NCBI GenBank assembly: GCA_030442035.1
Contig: JAUJEA010000005.1
Coordinates: 186,001 to 250,000 of the forward strand
Direction of reading: 5' to 3'
From: Splendidivirga corallicola
Lineage (GTDB): Bacteria > Bacteroidota > Bacteroidia > Cytophagales > Cyclobacteriaceae
DNA length: 64,000 bases
Part shown: positions 61,967-64,000 of the stretch, in pieces
How the letters are laid out: every line of letters begins with the position of its first letter
How positions within the stretch are numbered: position 1 is the stretch's first letter
The notes under the pieces: model-generated
The model's database searches: none
The model's input: the letters and a program-made list of their open reading frames with translations, nothing else
Told to the model about the DNA's origin: nothing
Position numbers and translations under genes: made by a program

Positions 61967-64000
61967 TTAATTAATAAAATAGCGCAACTTAAAATTGAAG
62001 GTTCTTCCAGGCCTTAACTGCTGGAAGTTATCATAAACTTTGGCATCCCAAAGGTTGGATATCCCGAGAGATGCATTGTATTTTTCATTAGCCAAACTGT
62101 AGACAAACTCAAGATTGGTTGTCCACTGTTCCGGTACAATACCTTTGTCCTGGCTGGCTAAATTTTCCCATCTGTAAAAGAAGCTGTGTACATAACTTTG
62201 GACGGCTGAAATGGAAAAGTTGTCCTGATCTTTAAGAAGATCTGGCTTTCGATAGGATATGGTCAGGTTTCCAAACAAATAGGGAACATTTGGAAGCCTT
62301 ATTTTATATAGCGTGTTTTCAACACCGACTTCACCATTCCTCCATTTATTATTATCTCTGAGATCAAGATAGGTACCATTCAAGGTAAAAAGGAGTTTGT
62401 CTTTAAAACTATAGCTACCTGCCACATCAATGCCCTTTGAAAGTACTTTGCCATTATTGATGTGAAACACCTTAATTCCTTGTACCTGAGGAATGATAAA
62501 ATCCTCCGCATCTCTTATGAAACTGTTGACAGAAATGGCAATGGGTTGGTTGATTGACCGGTTGTTAAATATGACACCCAAATTGTAATTGTTACTTTTT
62601 TCCGGCTGTAAGCTAGGATTGGGAACATAGTTCAAACCATCCCCAAAAAGTTCTATAATCTCCGGAAATCTTGTTGCATTCTCATAAGAGACCTTGACCT
62701 GAATTTTATCGAATTGATAAGTACTGGAAATCCCAAAACCAACATTATCCTTGGTTTTGGTGAAAGGATTTAATTCTGTTCCCTGATAGTTTGTTTCCAG
62801 CGATTGGATCTTATAGCCGTAGCGCTTGGTGAAGAAGGTATTTTTTAGTCGTTTGCCAAAAAAAGCATTAGTATAACTGGCTCCCAGTACTTGTTTGGTG
62901 ACTTTATTAGGATTACTGAATTGCGTATTATTTTGCTCTTTGTAATCATCCTGCCCCTGAAGCTTCAAGTGATTAAGACTGTAGTTTATCGCTATGTTGT
63001 GATTGTCAATAATTTCATATTCAGCATTAAAATTTCCCAAATAATTGTTAGCATCAAGTTGCAAAAAGGTCTTTCTGTTCTCGATCTCCCCTGTTGTATT
63101 ATTAGTCCGTAATGCTCTATTACCAAACCAATCATATCGGTAACTGCTGGTATCTTTGGCTATGCTTTCAGAAAAAACACCTACTAAATAGGAATTTAGA
63201 CTCAACTTGTTGCTTAGAAGCCCGGCTTTGCTGTAGGTGAAGTTTGCTATTACTTTTTCCTCTTCCGTACTAACCTCCCCATAAGGTATTTTGGCCTGAC
63301 CGATGGCATTCGCGGGCTGTTGCAATTCTTTGTAATTGTCAGAATATAAGATCCCAACCAAAAGCTGATCAGCATATTTAGTAGCAGTGACGCCTGTTTC
63401 AGCCCAGGCCATTTTGGAGCGATAGGCATCGTGAAAACGTTCCACATCAATGGCATTTTCAGCCTCCTTACCGGTTTCAAAATTCAACGGTTTTACAGGT
63501 ACCTTGTAATCGTTTTGAGAGGTATTATAAAAAGATTTAAAACGGACAGTAAAGCCAGAGTTTTGAGCCCTGTATTGAGCATTGAGTGATCCGATATGCG
63601 TATCAAAAGAACCAATGGAATAAGAGGCATCCAGGTATGATTGCGTTTTTTTACCTGTTATTACGTTTATGGCTCCACCCAGTGCATCGGAAGAAAGATG
63701 TATGGGCACAACGCCTTTATATACTTCTATTCGCTCAATGAGGTTAGCAGAAAAATTATTGAGTGAAAGCGATGTTCCGAAATAATCCATGGGCACACCA
63801 TCCAGAAATATACGCACCTGGTTGCCCGATAGACCATTCAATGACAATGAAAAATCTGAGCCCAAACCACCGGATTGCCTGATGTTCACCCCGGAAATTT
63901 TACCAAGAATATCATTGGCGTTTGTGGACAAATTTTTGAAGCCATTGGCCTCAACAACTTCTATGGCATAAGCTTGCTCCCTCATTTCCGTAGCCTTTGA
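61967..64000 (-). CDS. TonB-dependent receptor, N-terminus beyond window
   Basis: 678 codons visible; the reading frame is open through the window edge, so the signal peptide and carrier domain lie outside. The plug shows ILGKISGVNIRQSGGLGSDF, GLSGNQVRIFLDGVPMDYFG and RIEVYKGVVPIHLSSDALGG; the barrel ends FNFKLRYFIN with a terminal aromatic. With DUF4374 and PepSY genes behind it, it is probably a siderophore or iron-complex receptor. Confidence 0.9.
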   Translation of the reverse strand, partial: SKATEMREQAYAIEVVEANGFKNLSTNANDILGKISGVNIRQSGGLGSDFSLSLNGLSGNQVRIFLDGVPMDYFGTSLSLNNFSANLIERIEVYKGVVPIHLSSDALGGAINVITGKKTQSYLDASYSIGSFDTHIGSLNAQYRAQNSGFTVRFKSFYNTSQNDYKVPVKPLNFETGKEAENAIDVERFHDAYRSKMAWAETGVTATKYADQLLVGILYSDNYKELQQPANAIGQAKIPYGEVSTEEEKVIANFTYSKAGLLSNKLSLNSYLVGVFSESIAKDTSSYRYDWFGNRALRTNNTTGEIENRKTFLQLDANNYLGNFNAEYEIIDNHNIAINYSLNHLKLQGQDDYKEQNNTQFSNPNKVTKQVLGASYTNAFFGKRLKNTFFTKRYGYKIQSLETNYQGTELNPFTKTKDNVGFGISSTYQFDKIQVKVSYENATRFPEIIELFGDGLNYVPNPSLQPEKSNNYNLGVIFNNRSINQPIAISVNSFIRDAEDFIIPQVQGIKVFHINNGKVLSKGIDVAGSYSFKDKLLFTLNGTYLDLRDNNKWRNGEVGVENTLYKIRLPNVPYLFGNLTISYRKPDLLKDQDNFSISAVQSYVHSFFYRWENLASQDKGIVPEQWTTNLEFVYSLANEKYNASLGISNLWDAKVYDNFQQLRPGRTFNFKLRYFIN

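Overview
The window is AT-rich, densely coded bacterial chromosome. TonB-dependent receptors, HmuY, DUF5916, DUF4374, LytTR/LytS two-component genes, AraC regulators with membrane sensors, and start sites mostly without strong Shine-Dalgarno sequences all point to Bacteroidota, probably Cytophagales. No rRNA, tRNA, CRISPR array or intact transposase was recognised. About two thirds of the genes lie on the minus strand.

Layout. 0-11.7 kb: housekeeping and accessory genes (MDR oxidoreductase, M81 lipoprotein, ECF sigma factor, VOC, CHAD, methyltransferase), then a LytTR response regulator with two LytS-type kinases. 11.8-15 kb: twin lipoproteins, each an Fn3-like domain plus seven 58-residue repeats. 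15.4-19.6 kb: alpha/beta hydrolase, a subclass B1 metallo-beta-lactamase lipoprotein, then the remains of a mercury-type locus (ArsR regulator, GDCCVxC gene broken by a stop) and decayed gene pieces. 19.6-24.6 kb: a small CxxCDLY/LRGPP secreted protein, a DUF5916 outer-membrane protein, an ABC six-TM protein and a sterol desaturase-family protein. 24.7-30.5 kb: a complete RND efflux operon with a GGGACA-type palindromic promoter region. 30.7-36.3 kb: regulators and a cassette-like stretch (VanZ, nonsense-broken YwqK/esterase, GNAT, methyltransferase, Crp/Fnr) punctuated by long hairpins.

36.3-53 kb is the most interesting part. Two palindromic boxes (TGCAAC-N3-GTTGCA) sit between divergent transcription units. 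To the left is an iota-class-like carbonic anhydrase, a family with reported metal-free members, translationally coupled to an unknown 165-aa protein. To the right is a CxxCDLY/LRGPP protein, an ABC ATPase, two DUF3526-type permeases, a MerC-like protein and a COG0523/CobW GTPase. A third, near-identical box precedes the other LRGPP gene 17.8 kb away. The simplest reading is a Zur-like, zinc-starvation regulon combining uptake, allocation and zinc sparing; this is an inference. Next to it lies a complete hmuRYSTUV-type haem operon with a CobN-like HmuS.

53.3-64 kb: an AraC/NTF2/NTF2/hydrolase cluster, an esterase, another AraC-type regulator, and a TonB receptor-DUF4374-PepSY iron-uptake set cut by the window end. 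Dispersed intergenic elements recur: a ~140-bp palindrome (two copies), an attC-like hairpin with conserved flanks (two copies), and a promoter/operator module in front of two, partly three, regulator genes.
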